From: Lewinellaceae bacterium
GTDB taxonomy: Bacteria > Bacteroidota > Bacteroidia > Chitinophagales > Saprospiraceae
NCBI GenBank assembly: GCA_020636195.1
Contig: JACJYH010000004.1
Coordinates: 310,001-374,000, forward strand
Reading direction: 5' to 3'
DNA: 64,000 bases
The first letter of the stretch is position 1. Every line of letters starts with the position of its first letter. A program made the translations under genes and the position numbers. The notes beneath the pieces are model-generated. The model was not told the DNA's origin, ran no database searches, and saw only the letters and a list, made by a program, of their open reading frames with translations. Shown in pieces: positions 45,301-55,272 of this stretch.

Positions 45301-47211
45301 TTATACAAGCTTCTCTGAGCATTCTTCCCATTCCTCCATTTTCAAAAGCAATAATTCGTCCAATTCTTGGTGCTTTGAAATGACATCTAAATGATTCGCT
45401 TGCACATAGAAATCTGCTTGACTCATTTCGCTTTGTAACTTTTCCAACTGTTTCTCAATGGTTGCTATCTCTTTTTCGAGCTGATGCACTTGTTTTTTAA
45501 GTTTCTTTTGCTCTTCGTATGAAATGTTTGAAGAAGCAATTGAAGCGTTAGCTGTAACATTACCAAAAGTAGATTTTTGAAGTTCTACTGCCCTCATATT
45601 TTCCAAATCTCGCTTCTGCAAAAAATAGTTGATATCACCAAGGTATGAATAAACCGCACCATTTCTGAATTCAACTACCTTGTCTGTCAATCCGGCTAAG
45701 AAATCTCTGTCGTGAGAAATGACGATCATAGTGCCCTGATAATCTTTTAAGGCATTTTTTAGGACTTCTTTACTATAAATATCCAAATGGTTTGTAGGTT
45801 CGTCAAGCACAAGCAAATTACAAGGCTTCATTATGAGCGATGCCATCGCCAATCGTGCTCTTTCTCCACCTGATAACACAACGACTTTCTTATCACTGTC
45901 GTCACCCGAAAACAAAAATGACCCCAATATTGACCTAATTTTTGTTCTCATCTCCTCAGGCGCCTTGTCTTCCATCACTTCCATGATGGTTTTTTGGAGA
46001 TCAAGTAGATCTGATTGATTTTGAGCATAGTAGGATAGCTGAACATTTGATCCTTCTACTATTTCTCCATGAGATGGCGCCAACAATCCACACAAAATCT
46101 TTGCAAAAGTGGTTTTACCTTGACCATTTTGTCCAACAAATGCAACTCTTTCACCTCTTTCGATAGTAAAATCTATATCAGCGAACACCTTTTTCTCACC
46201 AAATGATTTGGCTACTTTATTAGCTTTGAGCACTTCTCTTCCTGAGCGTGGCACTTCGGCAAATCGAATTTGCATTTGTTTGGTTTGCTCGGGAATAATC
46301 TCTATTCTCTCAAGCTTATCCAACTGTTTCTGCATGCTTTGGGCCATTTTTGTTTTGGTGGCCTTTGCCATAAAACGTGAAATGGTGCGTTCTTTTTGAG
46401 CAATGTCTCTTTGTTGATTTTCGTATGCAGCTTGAGTGATAGATTTTTGCTTTCCCTTTTCTTCTACAAATTTTGCATACGTCAGCCTATAATCACTAAT
46501 AAATCCCATCTCAATTTCTATAATTCTATTGCATACATTATTCAAAAACAAGATATCATGGGAAATAAGAATAATAGTACCTGAATAATTGATTAGATAT
46601 TGTTCAAGCCAAATGATGGATTCAATATCAAGGTGATTGGTCGGTTCATCTAATAATAAAATGTCCGGCTGACGCAATAAGAGCTTGGCCAATTCTATGC
46701 GCATTTTCCATCCTCCTGATAAAGTACTGACAGAATTTTTCAACTCATGATCTTCAAAACCCAATCCTTTTAAAACCTTAATGGTGTCCACTTCAAGGGT
46801 ATTTACATTGTGGTGTTCTAATTGAGAAGACCAATCTGAAACCTGTGACACAAGCTGATGGTAGGATTCTGAATTATAATCAGTTCGTTCAGACAGTTGA
46901 ATGTTGGCATGATTAAGTTTTCTTTGAATTTCGAGGGCTTCTTCATGACAAGTCATGGTTTCTTCTAAAATGGAACGTCCTTCATTCAGATCGAATTCCT
47001 GCTTCAAGTAACCAATTGTTGTATTGGTTGGAACTTCGATTTTGCCATTATCCGGTTTTTGAATACTGGCAATGATCTTCATCAAAGTCGATTTGCCGGC
47101 GCCATTTCTACCAATCAACCCTACGCGATCTTTCGGCGAAATCATAAAACTGACATTGTTCAGTAATGATCTTTCTCCAAAATTGACTTTGATATCTCTA
47201 ATGTAATACAT
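45301..47211 (-). CDS. ABC-F family ATPase (ribosome-associated)
   Basis: The 636-residue protein has two ABC ATPase domains on one chain and no membrane part. The first Walker A is GRNGAGKST and the second is GQNGQGKTT. Signatures are LSGGWKMRIELAKL and LSGGERARLAMASL, and both Walker B motifs read LLLDEPTNHLDI or LVLDEPTNHLDI. A linker of about 80 residues lies between them, and a coiled coil closes the C-terminus (KKLKKQVHQLEKEIATIEKQ). ABC-F proteins act on the ribosome in translation control or antibiotic protection. The C-terminal coil is like Uup. It is the last gene of the trmH operon. Confidence 0.93.
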   Translation of the reverse strand: MYYIRDIKVNFGERSLLNNVSFMISPKDRVGLIGRNGAGKSTLMKIIASIQKPDNGKIEVPTNTTIGYLKQEFDLNEGRSILEETMTCHEEALEIQRKLNHANIQLSERTDYNSESYHQLVSQVSDWSSQLEHHNVNTLEVDTIKVLKGLGFEDHELKNSVSTLSGGWKMRIELAKLLLRQPDILLLDEPTNHLDIESIIWLEQYLINYSGTIILISHDILFLNNVCNRIIEIEMGFISDYRLTYAKFVEEKGKQKSITQAAYENQQRDIAQKERTISRFMAKATKTKMAQSMQKQLDKLERIEIIPEQTKQMQIRFAEVPRSGREVLKANKVAKSFGEKKVFADIDFTIERGERVAFVGQNGQGKTTFAKILCGLLAPSHGEIVEGSNVQLSYYAQNQSDLLDLQKTIMEVMEDKAPEEMRTKIRSILGSFLFSGDDSDKKVVVLSGGERARLAMASLIMKPCNLLVLDEPTNHLDIYSKEVLKNALKDYQGTMIVISHDRDFLAGLTDKVVEFRNGAVYSYLGDINYFLQKRDLENMRAVELQKSTFGNVTANASIASSNISYEEQKKLKKQVHQLEKEIATIEKQLEKLQSEMSQADFYVQANHLDVISKHQELDELLLLKMEEWEECSEKLV

Positions 47212-47221
47212 GATAGATAGT

Positions 47222-47770
47222 TTAATTCAAACTCACCAATTCCGGAATCTGCGCTAGAACGGTGTATCTGTCACCACGATTATGCAATACCGTTTGCCAA
47301 AGGACGAATGGTTTGGTGCGAAACATATAATTTGCGTCCATATCATCGACAATCCATGATTTTTCACTTAACTCTTCTTCAAGCTGGCCTTTTGTCCACC
47401 CGGAATAACCAATGAAGAAACGGATATTGTCTTTTGATACCAGTTTATTTTCAATTAAAAACTTAAGCTGTTCAAAATTTCCACCCCAATACAAACCATT
47501 ACAAATTTTGATGGAATCATCTAAAATATCTCCAACATTATGCAAGTAATGCAAAGTATCTATAGCTACCGGGCCACCCATGCCAACAGTCGCATTGATT
47601 TGTGGAAAGTCTGGAAGCAATTCATTTGGCTTAAATTCTAGTACTTTATTCAAGATAAAACCTGTCGTTCCATGTTCTTCATGTTCACATATCAAAACCA
47701 CAGACCTTTTGAATTGACTATCCAACATAAATGGTTCCGCCACTAGTATTTTACCTGGTAAAATTTCCAT
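47222..47770 (-). CDS. YqgE/AlgH family protein
   Basis: The 182-residue protein has the family pattern PGKILVAEPFMLDSQFKRSVVLICEH, GTTGFILNK and GGPVAIDTLHYLH, with the C-terminal GYSGWTKGQLEEEL. The biochemical role of the family is not settled. The gene lies 10 bp before the ABC-F gene and 3 bp behind fabD, so it is translated from the same message. Confidence 0.92.
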   Translation of the reverse strand: MEILPGKILVAEPFMLDSQFKRSVVLICEHEEHGTTGFILNKVLEFKPNELLPDFPQINATVGMGGPVAIDTLHYLHNVGDILDDSIKICNGLYWGGNFEQLKFLIENKLVSKDNIRFFIGYSGWTKGQLEEELSEKSWIVDDMDANYMFRTKPFVLWQTVLHNRGDRYTVLAQIPELVSLN

Positions 47771-47773
47771 TTT

Positions 47774-48652
47774 TTATGCTGTCTCTACAATACTATCTTT
47801 ATTTGTTTTCTTTATCAATCCTGATAAAACTTTGCCTGAACCACCTATTTCAATAAAAGTAGTGATGCCATCATCAATCATATTTTGAACGATTTGGGTC
47901 CACTTTACAGGCCCTGTAAGTTGGGCAATGAGATTAGCTTGAATAGCTGATGGGTTGTCTTCAGCCGTGCCAATAACATTTTGGTATATTGGACAGGTAG
48001 GAGGTTTAAATGATGTGGAAAGGATTGCCGATTCCAATTGGCTTTTTGCCGATTCCATTAAAGGACTATGAAATGCACCTCCAACTTCCAATTTTATAGC
48101 GCGCCTTGCTCCGGCAGCTGTCAATTTTTCAATAGCTGTGTCTATACCTGACAGACTACCTGATATAACTAATTGTCCGGGACAGTTGTAATTTGCGGCA
48201 ACAGCGATATCATCAGAGATAGAAGCACATATATCTTCCACGATGTTATCATCAAGACCTAGCACTGCTGCCATAGTTCCGGGTTGTTCTTCACAGGCTT
48301 TTTGCATGGCCAAAGCTCGCTGATACACCAATTTTAATCCATCTTCAAAAGTGAGCGTTTCATTGGCCACCAATGCAGTAAACTCACCCAAGGAATGGCC
48401 TGCAACTGCGGAAGGAGTGACTCCTTCTATGTTTACCAACTTGGCTATAGAATGGACAAATAATGCCGGTTGCGTGATTTTGGTTTGCTTCAAATCTTCT
48501 GACGAACCATAAAACATCACATCTGACAGTGAAAATCCTAAAATCTCATTTGCATGATGGAAAATCTCCTTTGATTTTGGAGAAGATTCATATACATCAC
48601 GGCCCATGCCTTCAAACTGTGCTCCCTGACCTGGAAATACAAAAGATATCAT
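47774..48652 (-). CDS. fabD: Malonyl-CoA:ACP transacylase
   Basis: FabD transfers malonyl from CoA to acyl carrier protein, starting fatty-acid elongation. The 292-residue protein has FPGQGAQFEGMG at the N-terminus, the nucleophile motif AGHSLGEFTAL with the active Ser, the conserved Arg in VYQRALAMQ and the active-site His in GGAFHSPLM. Length is typical. It lies in the run trmH-PTPS-folE-fabD-yqgE-ABC-F. Confidence 0.96.
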   Translation of the reverse strand: MISFVFPGQGAQFEGMGRDVYESSPKSKEIFHHANEILGFSLSDVMFYGSSEDLKQTKITQPALFVHSIAKLVNIEGVTPSAVAGHSLGEFTALVANETLTFEDGLKLVYQRALAMQKACEEQPGTMAAVLGLDDNIVEDICASISDDIAVAANYNCPGQLVISGSLSGIDTAIEKLTAAGARRAIKLEVGGAFHSPLMESAKSQLESAILSTSFKPPTCPIYQNVIGTAEDNPSAIQANLIAQLTGPVKWTQIVQNMIDDGITTFIEIGGSGKVLSGLIKKTNKDSIVETA

Positions 48653-48670
48653 CGTTGTTTTGTTTTGAAT

Positions 48671-49267
48671 TTATTTCAAACTATGACCTATCAAATTTAG
48701 AAACTCATTTCTGGTTTCATTATTCTTAAACTCACCTGTAAAGGCTGATGTTGTAGTACTTGAATTTTGTTTCTGAACGCCTCTCATCATCATACACATA
48801 TGCGATGCTTCTATCACTACTGCGACACCTAACGGTTTCAAAGTGCTGTCTATAGCGTGTAAAATTTGATCTGTCAAACGTTCTTGAACTTGAAGTCTCC
48901 TAGCAAATACATCTATAACACGCGGAATTTTACTCAAACCAACTACATAACCATTCGGTATATACGCCACATGGGCCTTGCCAAAAAAGGGTAGAAGATG
49001 GTGTTCGCAGAGAGAATATAATTCAATGTCTTTTACAACGACCATTTCACTGTAATCTTCCTTGAACATCGCAGATTTTATAATCGTTGCCGCATCTTGA
49101 TGATAGCCTTGGGTCAAATACTGCATTGCTTTTGCAGCTCTTTCAGGTGTTTTTAAAAGACCTTCTCTGGATACATCTTCGCCAATGTGATGTATGATCT
49201 CAGTAAAAGCTTTTTGGCTTTCCTGCAATGAGCCTTCTATATAATGTTCAACTTTTTTATATCCCAT
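48671..49267 (-). CDS. folE: GTP cyclohydrolase I
   Basis: FolE converts GTP to 7,8-dihydroneopterin triphosphate, the first step of folate and biopterin synthesis. The 198-residue protein has the family blocks [42 protein letters not shown] (with the zinc Cys and His) and [20 protein letters not shown] holds the second zinc-ligand Cys. The neighbour immediately upstream (15 bp) is a 6-pyruvoyl-tetrahydropterin-synthase-type gene, which fits a shared pterin pathway. Confidence 0.96.
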   Translation of the reverse strand: MGYKKVEHYIEGSLQESQKAFTEIIHHIGEDVSREGLLKTPERAAKAMQYLTQGYHQDAATIIKSAMFKEDYSEMVVVKDIELYSLCEHHLLPFFGKAHVAYIPNGYVVGLSKIPRVIDVFARRLQVQERLTDQILHAIDSTLKPLGVAVVIEASHMCMMMRGVQKQNSSTTTSAFTGEFKNNETRNEFLNLIGHSLK

Positions 49268-49282
49268 AACTACAAAAATTTG

Positions 49283-49702
49283 TTAGTCCCCAAAATATTC
49301 AACATAAATAGCATCCGTTTCCTGCAATTTTACGCAATGCAATTCCACGTGAGCCGGTAGGTGTGGTTTTAGGTGGTTCCATATTAAAATTGCCATATTT
49401 TCAGTCGTAGGTTGCATGCCTTCTGTGAGCCAATCTACATCCAAATTAAGATTGGTATGATCCAACTTCTCAATAATCACTTCCTTCATGATGACACTCA
49501 ATTTCTTGACATCCATTACAAATCCAACAATGGGATCAGGTGTTCCTTTGACCGTAACGTAAAGTGAATAATTGTGACCGTGCCAATTCTTGTTGGCGCA
49601 TTTTCCGAAATAAGCTATATTTTCTTCCTCACTCCACTGCTGAATCCATAACTTATGCGCTGCATTGAACTTCTCTAGCCGTGTCAAAAATACTTTTGCC
49701 AT
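49283..49702 (-). CDS. 6-pyruvoyl-tetrahydropterin synthase/QueD family enzyme
   Basis: From the ATG at 49702 the product has 139 residues; the frame extends 8 codons upstream to 49726. Zinc ligands are the His in FNAAHKL and the two in WHGHNY. The catalytic Cys is in FGKCANKNWHGHNY, spaced C-x5-HGH as in classical PTPS; QueD enzymes show C-x3-HGH. LDHTNLN and PTTENMA complete the family. It should act on the FolE product, toward tetrahydrobiopterin or, if it is a QueD variant, toward queuosine. The motif favours the former, although some bacterial enzymes with this motif have other activities. Confidence 0.85.
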   Translation of the reverse strand: MAKVFLTRLEKFNAAHKLWIQQWSEEENIAYFGKCANKNWHGHNYSLYVTVKGTPDPIVGFVMDVKKLSVIMKEVIIEKLDHTNLNLDVDWLTEGMQPTTENMAILIWNHLKPHLPAHVELHCVKLQETDAIYVEYFGD

Positions 49703-49745
49703 GAAAACATTTAATATAATGTGCAAAGGTAATAAATCTCTGCCA

Positions 49746-50279
49746 TTAATCGATTTTGTACGCTTTTAATATCTCCCATAAAACGATGCCAGTACAAACC
49801 GCCACATTTAAAGAATGTTTCGTGCCAAATTGTGGAATCTCTATAAATGCATCTACATCATTGATGATTTCATCACTTATCCCATCTACTTCATTGCCTA
49901 GTATTACTGCAATTGGTTGGTTTTTATGCCATTTGAAATTTTCCAGATTAACAGACTCTGTGGTTTGCTCTACACCTAGAATAATAAATCCTTCACTCTT
50001 CAATTGGATGATAGATTCCGCTACAGATTGAAAATATTCAAATTTTACCGTTTCAGTTGCACCCAAGGCCGATTTTTGTATTTCCCTATGCGGTGGTTGT
50101 GCTGTAATACCACATAAAAATATTTTCTCAATCAAAAATGCATCACATGTCCTGAATATTGATCCTACATTGAGTCCTGATCTTATATTATCCAAGACAA
50201 CGACGATAGGCAATTTTTGCGTTTCTGAGAACTCTTCAATTGACAACCTATTCAGTTCGGACATTGATAATTTAGCCAA
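49746..50279 (-). CDS. SpoU/TrmH-family RNA 2'-O-methyltransferase
   Basis: The 177-residue protein is a SPOUT-fold methyltransferase. Motif 1 is VVLDNIRSGLNVGSIFRTCDAF, motif 2 is PIAVILGNEVDGIS, and motif 3 is IPQFGTKHSLNVAVCTGIVLWE. These bind AdoMet in the trefoil knot and methylate a 2'-OH of tRNA or rRNA. There is no extra N-terminal RNA-binding domain. It is the first gene of the six-gene minus-strand operon. The target nucleotide cannot be inferred. Confidence 0.92.
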   Translation of the reverse strand: MAKLSMSELNRLSIEEFSETQKLPIVVVLDNIRSGLNVGSIFRTCDAFLIEKIFLCGITAQPPHREIQKSALGATETVKFEYFQSVAESIIQLKSEGFIILGVEQTTESVNLENFKWHKNQPIAVILGNEVDGISDEIINDVDAFIEIPQFGTKHSLNVAVCTGIVLWEILKAYKID

Positions 50280-50318
50280 GGGTAATGTGTTTTAATTTGA
50301 AAATATATGTGTTAAATC

Positions 50319-50479
50319 AGAGTATGTTTAAATTTTGTTTTTGGACAATAAAATGGTATTATTTTGGACGAAAAAAGGCAAATTTTACTGTCGAATGTGG
50401 GCAATTCGACAAAAAATTTAAAGAATTTGTAGGCAAAATAAAACATTTTCTTGCTAAAGGATAATTTTAAACATACTCT
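50319..50479 (+). repeat. Dispersed palindromic repeat, copy 3 (MITE-like)
   Basis: This 161-bp copy has ends AGAGTATG and CATACTCT and the central hairpin TCGAAT-GTGGGCA-ATTCGA. It is the most divergent of the three same-orientation copies (about nine changes from copy 4). It occupies most of the 325-bp gap between pyrG and the trmH operon, 39 bp upstream of trmH. It could affect transcription of that operon. Apart from it, nothing else is seen in the gap. Confidence 0.9.
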
Positions 50480-50604
50480 TAGTATAAAAAACAACTCAAC
50501 AGCCTAAATAACCTAAAAATCGACATAAAAAGTTTGAAAAACCTAAATTACAAAATGATACTTTGGATAAGTCTAAGTTTATAAATTCATTGCTGTCAGT
50601 GCCT

Positions 50605-52218
<1,614 letters not shown>

Positions 52219-52247
52219 TTATAAATGGTTGATTGTGTTACGGGATG

Positions 52248-52276
52248 CAAAGTTATGGAAATTTTTTGATGGTCAA
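52248..52276 (-). promoter_or_regulatory. Promoter of pyrG
   Basis: On the minus strand there is TTG (52274-52276), an 18-bp spacer and TAACTTTG (52248-52255), located about 38 bp before the ATG. This fits the Bacteroidota promoter pattern with a slightly short spacer. Confidence 0.55.
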
Positions 52277-52335
52277 AACATTATTTTGCAACTAACTCAT
52301 ATTATTGTTCAATTCTGAATCTTCATATTGAAATA

Positions 52336-52497
52336 AGAGTATGTTTAAATTTTGTTTTTGGACAATAAAATGGAATTATTTTGGTCGAAAAAAGGCAAAT
52401 TTTGCAGTCGAATGTGGGCAATTCGACGAAAAATTTAACGAATTTATAGCCAAAATAAAACATTTTCTTGCTAAAGGATAAATTTTAAACATACTCT
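52336..52497 (+). repeat. Dispersed palindromic repeat, copy 4 (MITE-like)
   Basis: This 162-bp copy has perfect outer ends AGAGTATGTTTAAA and TTTAAACATACTCT. It has the same orientation as copies 2 and 3 and ends 11 bp before the -33 TTG of the amidase promoter. A 46-codon frame runs inside it from 52341 to 52481. Confidence 0.9.
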
Positions 52498-52508
52498 AAA
52501 ATACTTTT

Positions 52509-52540
52509 TTGCGTAAATTTACAAAATTGAATTACCTTTG
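52509..52540 (+). promoter_or_regulatory. Promoter of the amidase gene
   Basis: There is TTG (52509-52511), a 21-bp spacer and TACCTTTG (52533-52540), 22 bp before the start codon. This is a full match to the Bacteroidota promoter pattern. Confidence 0.6.
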
Positions 52541-52562
52541 ATTGACACTTTAATTATAATCA

Positions 52563-53843
52563 ATGGGGAAAAATTCATGGAGCTTGGCGCTTCTTCAATG
52601 CATCATGTTAATCATTCTAGGTTCCACCTTGTCTCAAGCACAAGAAAATTTTGTGCATTTGGATGGATTATTGATAGGAGATGATTGGAATTCAAAAGCA
52701 TTTTCATTACCAAATAATCAAAGTTATGTGCTTAAAATAGAAGGCATTCCAATAGATAAAATTGAGTCTGTATTTTTGAAAAATGAAGATACAGTATATG
52801 AAGTTTCGGCATTCCATGAAAATGAAGATGCAGATTTTTTTATCAGCAATTTAATGATTTTTGATGCATCATTGGACAATGTTAGTGCTAGGATAATCAT
52901 GAAGGAAGGTCACTATTTTCCAAAGGTCATGCTGTATTCTAGGCGCATGGATACTAAAAATTTAAACCTTCTAGGGAAACATTGGCAAACCGAAAGATTT
53001 GATTCTTGTTTTTCTGCAATTCCAAACTATATTTCCAGAGAAGAGTGGGGAAGTTCATTTAACCTAACAGAGGATATCTATCGAGGAACAGCGGTTTATA
53101 CCGATGTAACGCATCTCATTATTCACCACAGTGCTACATCAAATACATCATCCAATTGGGCTTCCGTAGTATCCGCCATTTTTGATTTTCATGTTAATGT
53201 CAATGGCTGGGATGATATTGGTTATAATTGGTTGATCGATCCAAATGGAGTTTTGTATGAAGGTAGAGGTGGTGGAGATAACGTCAGAGGTGCACACATG
53301 TGCGGAAAAAATAATAATAGTATGGCCGTTTGCATTTTAGGAGATTTCACTGACGTACCACCTACGCGAGAAGCTCTGCAAACATTAACGAGATTGTTAA
53401 GTTGGAAATCGTGCCTAGAACTGATCGACCCATTGGGATCGGGGCCCATAGATTCCTACTACGGTGTCATGAATACTATTTCCGGACACAGGGATGGATG
53501 TGCCCCTGCTTACACTGAATGTCCTGGAAATCGACTTTACGAGCTTCTAAATGACATCAGGGATACAACATCTGTTATTGTATTGAATAGCACTATTTCT
53601 TCTGATAAAAATGTCAATGCAAATAGCATTAAACTGTATCCTAACCCAACGCATGGATCAATGAAAATCGAAAATATTGGTGAAAGAATTCATACAATTT
53701 TTGTGACCGACGTTTTAAATAGAATTGTGTTGACTGCAATTCCAATAGATGAGAATGGACTCGAAATAGATATCTCTTCTTTGCCATCAGGAATGTATTT
53801 CATTGGAATAAATGCACAAAGAATGGCTTTTATAAAGCTATAA
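52563..53843 (+). CDS. T9SS-exported N-acetylmuramoyl-L-alanine amidase (PGRP-like)
   Basis: The 426-residue protein has a signal peptide ending STLSQAQ, a beta domain (about residues 28-150), then an amidase/PGRP domain (about 155-330) and a T9SS sorting domain (LYPNPTHGSMKI ... LPSGMYFIGI). The zinc-binding and catalytic parts are visible: ISREEWG at the domain start, LIIHHSA with the first His, and GHRDGCAPAYTECPG with the later His and Cys. The domain cleaves the amide between MurNAc and L-Ala. Export to the surface by T9SS suggests attack on other cells or environmental peptidoglycan rather than self wall turnover. Confidence 0.9.
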   Translation: MGKNSWSLALLQCIMLIILGSTLSQAQENFVHLDGLLIGDDWNSKAFSLPNNQSYVLKIEGIPIDKIESVFLKNEDTVYEVSAFHENEDADFFISNLMIFDASLDNVSARIIMKEGHYFPKVMLYSRRMDTKNLNLLGKHWQTERFDSCFSAIPNYISREEWGSSFNLTEDIYRGTAVYTDVTHLIIHHSATSNTSSNWASVVSAIFDFHVNVNGWDDIGYNWLIDPNGVLYEGRGGGDNVRGAHMCGKNNNSMAVCILGDFTDVPPTREALQTLTRLLSWKSCLELIDPLGSGPIDSYYGVMNTISGHRDGCAPAYTECPGNRLYELLNDIRDTTSVIVLNSTISSDKNVNANSIKLYPNPTHGSMKIENIGERIHTIFVTDVLNRIVLTAIPIDENGLEIDISSLPSGMYFIGINAQRMAFIKL

Positions 53844-53924
53844 TTGGTAAACTTATCTCTTACATATAGTTTTATTTCATATTTCATTAACGTTTTCAGA
53901 CAAGAATAGCTCTGAGATAAGTCT

Positions 53925-53932
53925 TAGATTTG
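53925..53932 (+). promoter_or_regulatory. Candidate -7 promoter element for rimO
   Basis: TAGATTTG fits TAnnTTTG, 16 bp before the start codon. No TTG was found at -33. Confidence 0.4.
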
Positions 53933-53948
53933 CGCCGAATTTCATGAC

Positions 53949-55259
53949 ATGAAAACAAAATCATTAAAATCCAATTCTGTAAACGTAGTCACTTTAGGGT
54001 GCTCAAAAAATCTTGTGGATTCTGAGAATCTCATCACGCAATTGCAAGCCAATGATTTTGCGGTTACCCATGATAGTAACGATTATTCGAATATAGTCAT
54101 TGTTAATACATGTGGATTTATAGACCTTGCCAAGGAAGAATCTATCAATACCATATTGGAATTTGCAGAGCTGAAAAAGCGAGGAAAAATTGAAAAATTG
54201 TACGCAACGGGATGCCTGTCACAAAGGTATAAGGATGAGTTGTCACTTGAAATACCTGAGGTGGACGCTTGGTTTGGAACCCTAGAATTGCCCCATTTAT
54301 TGAAGCATTTGAATGCAGATTATAAAAAAGAGTTGTTGGGTGAGCGTATTTTAACCACACCACAACATTTTGCCTACTTAAAAATCTCAGAAGGATGTAA
54401 TAGAACATGTTCCTTCTGTGCCATTCCATTGATGCGTGGCAACCATGTGTCTAAATCAATAGAATCGTTGGTCACTGAAGCCAAGAATTTGGCCAAGATC
54501 GGTGTGAAGGAGTTGATTCTTATAGCCCAAGAATTGACATATTATGGATTGGACATTTATAAAAAAAGGGCACTTCCTGATTTACTCCAAAGCCTTTGTG
54601 CTGTAGATGGTATCGAATGGATACGTTTACATTATGCTTATCCAAGCAAATTCCCTGTTGATGTATTAGAAGTTATGGCAAAGGAACCTAAGATTTGTCA
54701 TTATCTAGACATTCCATTTCAGCATGCTGACGATAACGTATTGAATAGAATGAAAAGACAAACTAATCAGGAAGAGCAGAGATCACTTATAAAATTGGCA
54801 AAGGAGATTGTCCCTGACATCTGCATACGCACCACATTTCTAGTAGGTTTTCCTGGTGAGACAGAAGAAGAATTTGATGTTTTATGCGATTTTGTCAGGG
54901 AAATGAAATTTGACCGACTTGGTGTCTTTAAGTATTCACATGAGGAGGACACTTCTGCATATGCAATGGAAGACGATGTTTCTGACGATGCTAAGTCATT
55001 TAGAGCAGAAAAATTAATGGAAATTCAACAGGAGATTTCCTTTGACAATAATCTAAAATATCGAGGTAAAACATTGAAAGTTTTAATAGACCGAATAGAA
55101 GGATCAAATTTTGTCGGACGGACACAATATGATTCACCCGAAGTGGATAATGAAGTGTTGATACCAACTTCTGAATATTGTAGGGTAGGAGACTTTGCAT
55201 ATGTTCAGATCATGGATACCAGCGAATACGACCTATTCGGAAAAGTTATAGAACAATAA
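53949..55259 (+). CDS. rimO: Ribosomal protein S12 methylthiotransferase
   Basis: RimO adds a methylthio group to Asp of ribosomal protein S12. The 436-residue protein has an N-terminal UPF0004 domain (VTLGCSKNLVDSENL, with cysteines at ATGCLSQRY and VNTCGF), the radical-SAM motif C-x3-C-x2-C (Cys150, Cys154, Cys157) in SEGCNRTCSFCAIP, and a C-terminal TRAM domain. The wording GCSKNLVDSE separates it from MiaB. It leads a plus-strand run with the TonB receptor gene 13 bp downstream. Confidence 0.95.
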   Translation: MKTKSLKSNSVNVVTLGCSKNLVDSENLITQLQANDFAVTHDSNDYSNIVIVNTCGFIDLAKEESINTILEFAELKKRGKIEKLYATGCLSQRYKDELSLEIPEVDAWFGTLELPHLLKHLNADYKKELLGERILTTPQHFAYLKISEGCNRTCSFCAIPLMRGNHVSKSIESLVTEAKNLAKIGVKELILIAQELTYYGLDIYKKRALPDLLQSLCAVDGIEWIRLHYAYPSKFPVDVLEVMAKEPKICHYLDIPFQHADDNVLNRMKRQTNQEEQRSLIKLAKEIVPDICIRTTFLVGFPGETEEEFDVLCDFVREMKFDRLGVFKYSHEEDTSAYAMEDDVSDDAKSFRAEKLMEIQQEISFDNNLKYRGKTLKVLIDRIEGSNFVGRTQYDSPEVDNEVLIPTSEYCRVGDFAYVQIMDTSEYDLFGKVIEQ

Positions 55260-55272
55260 AAATTACAAATTT

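Noticed and set aside
50312..50494. 60-residue open frame on the minus strand over repeat copy 3
   Set aside because: It is the reverse reading of the palindromic repeat and has no protein features.
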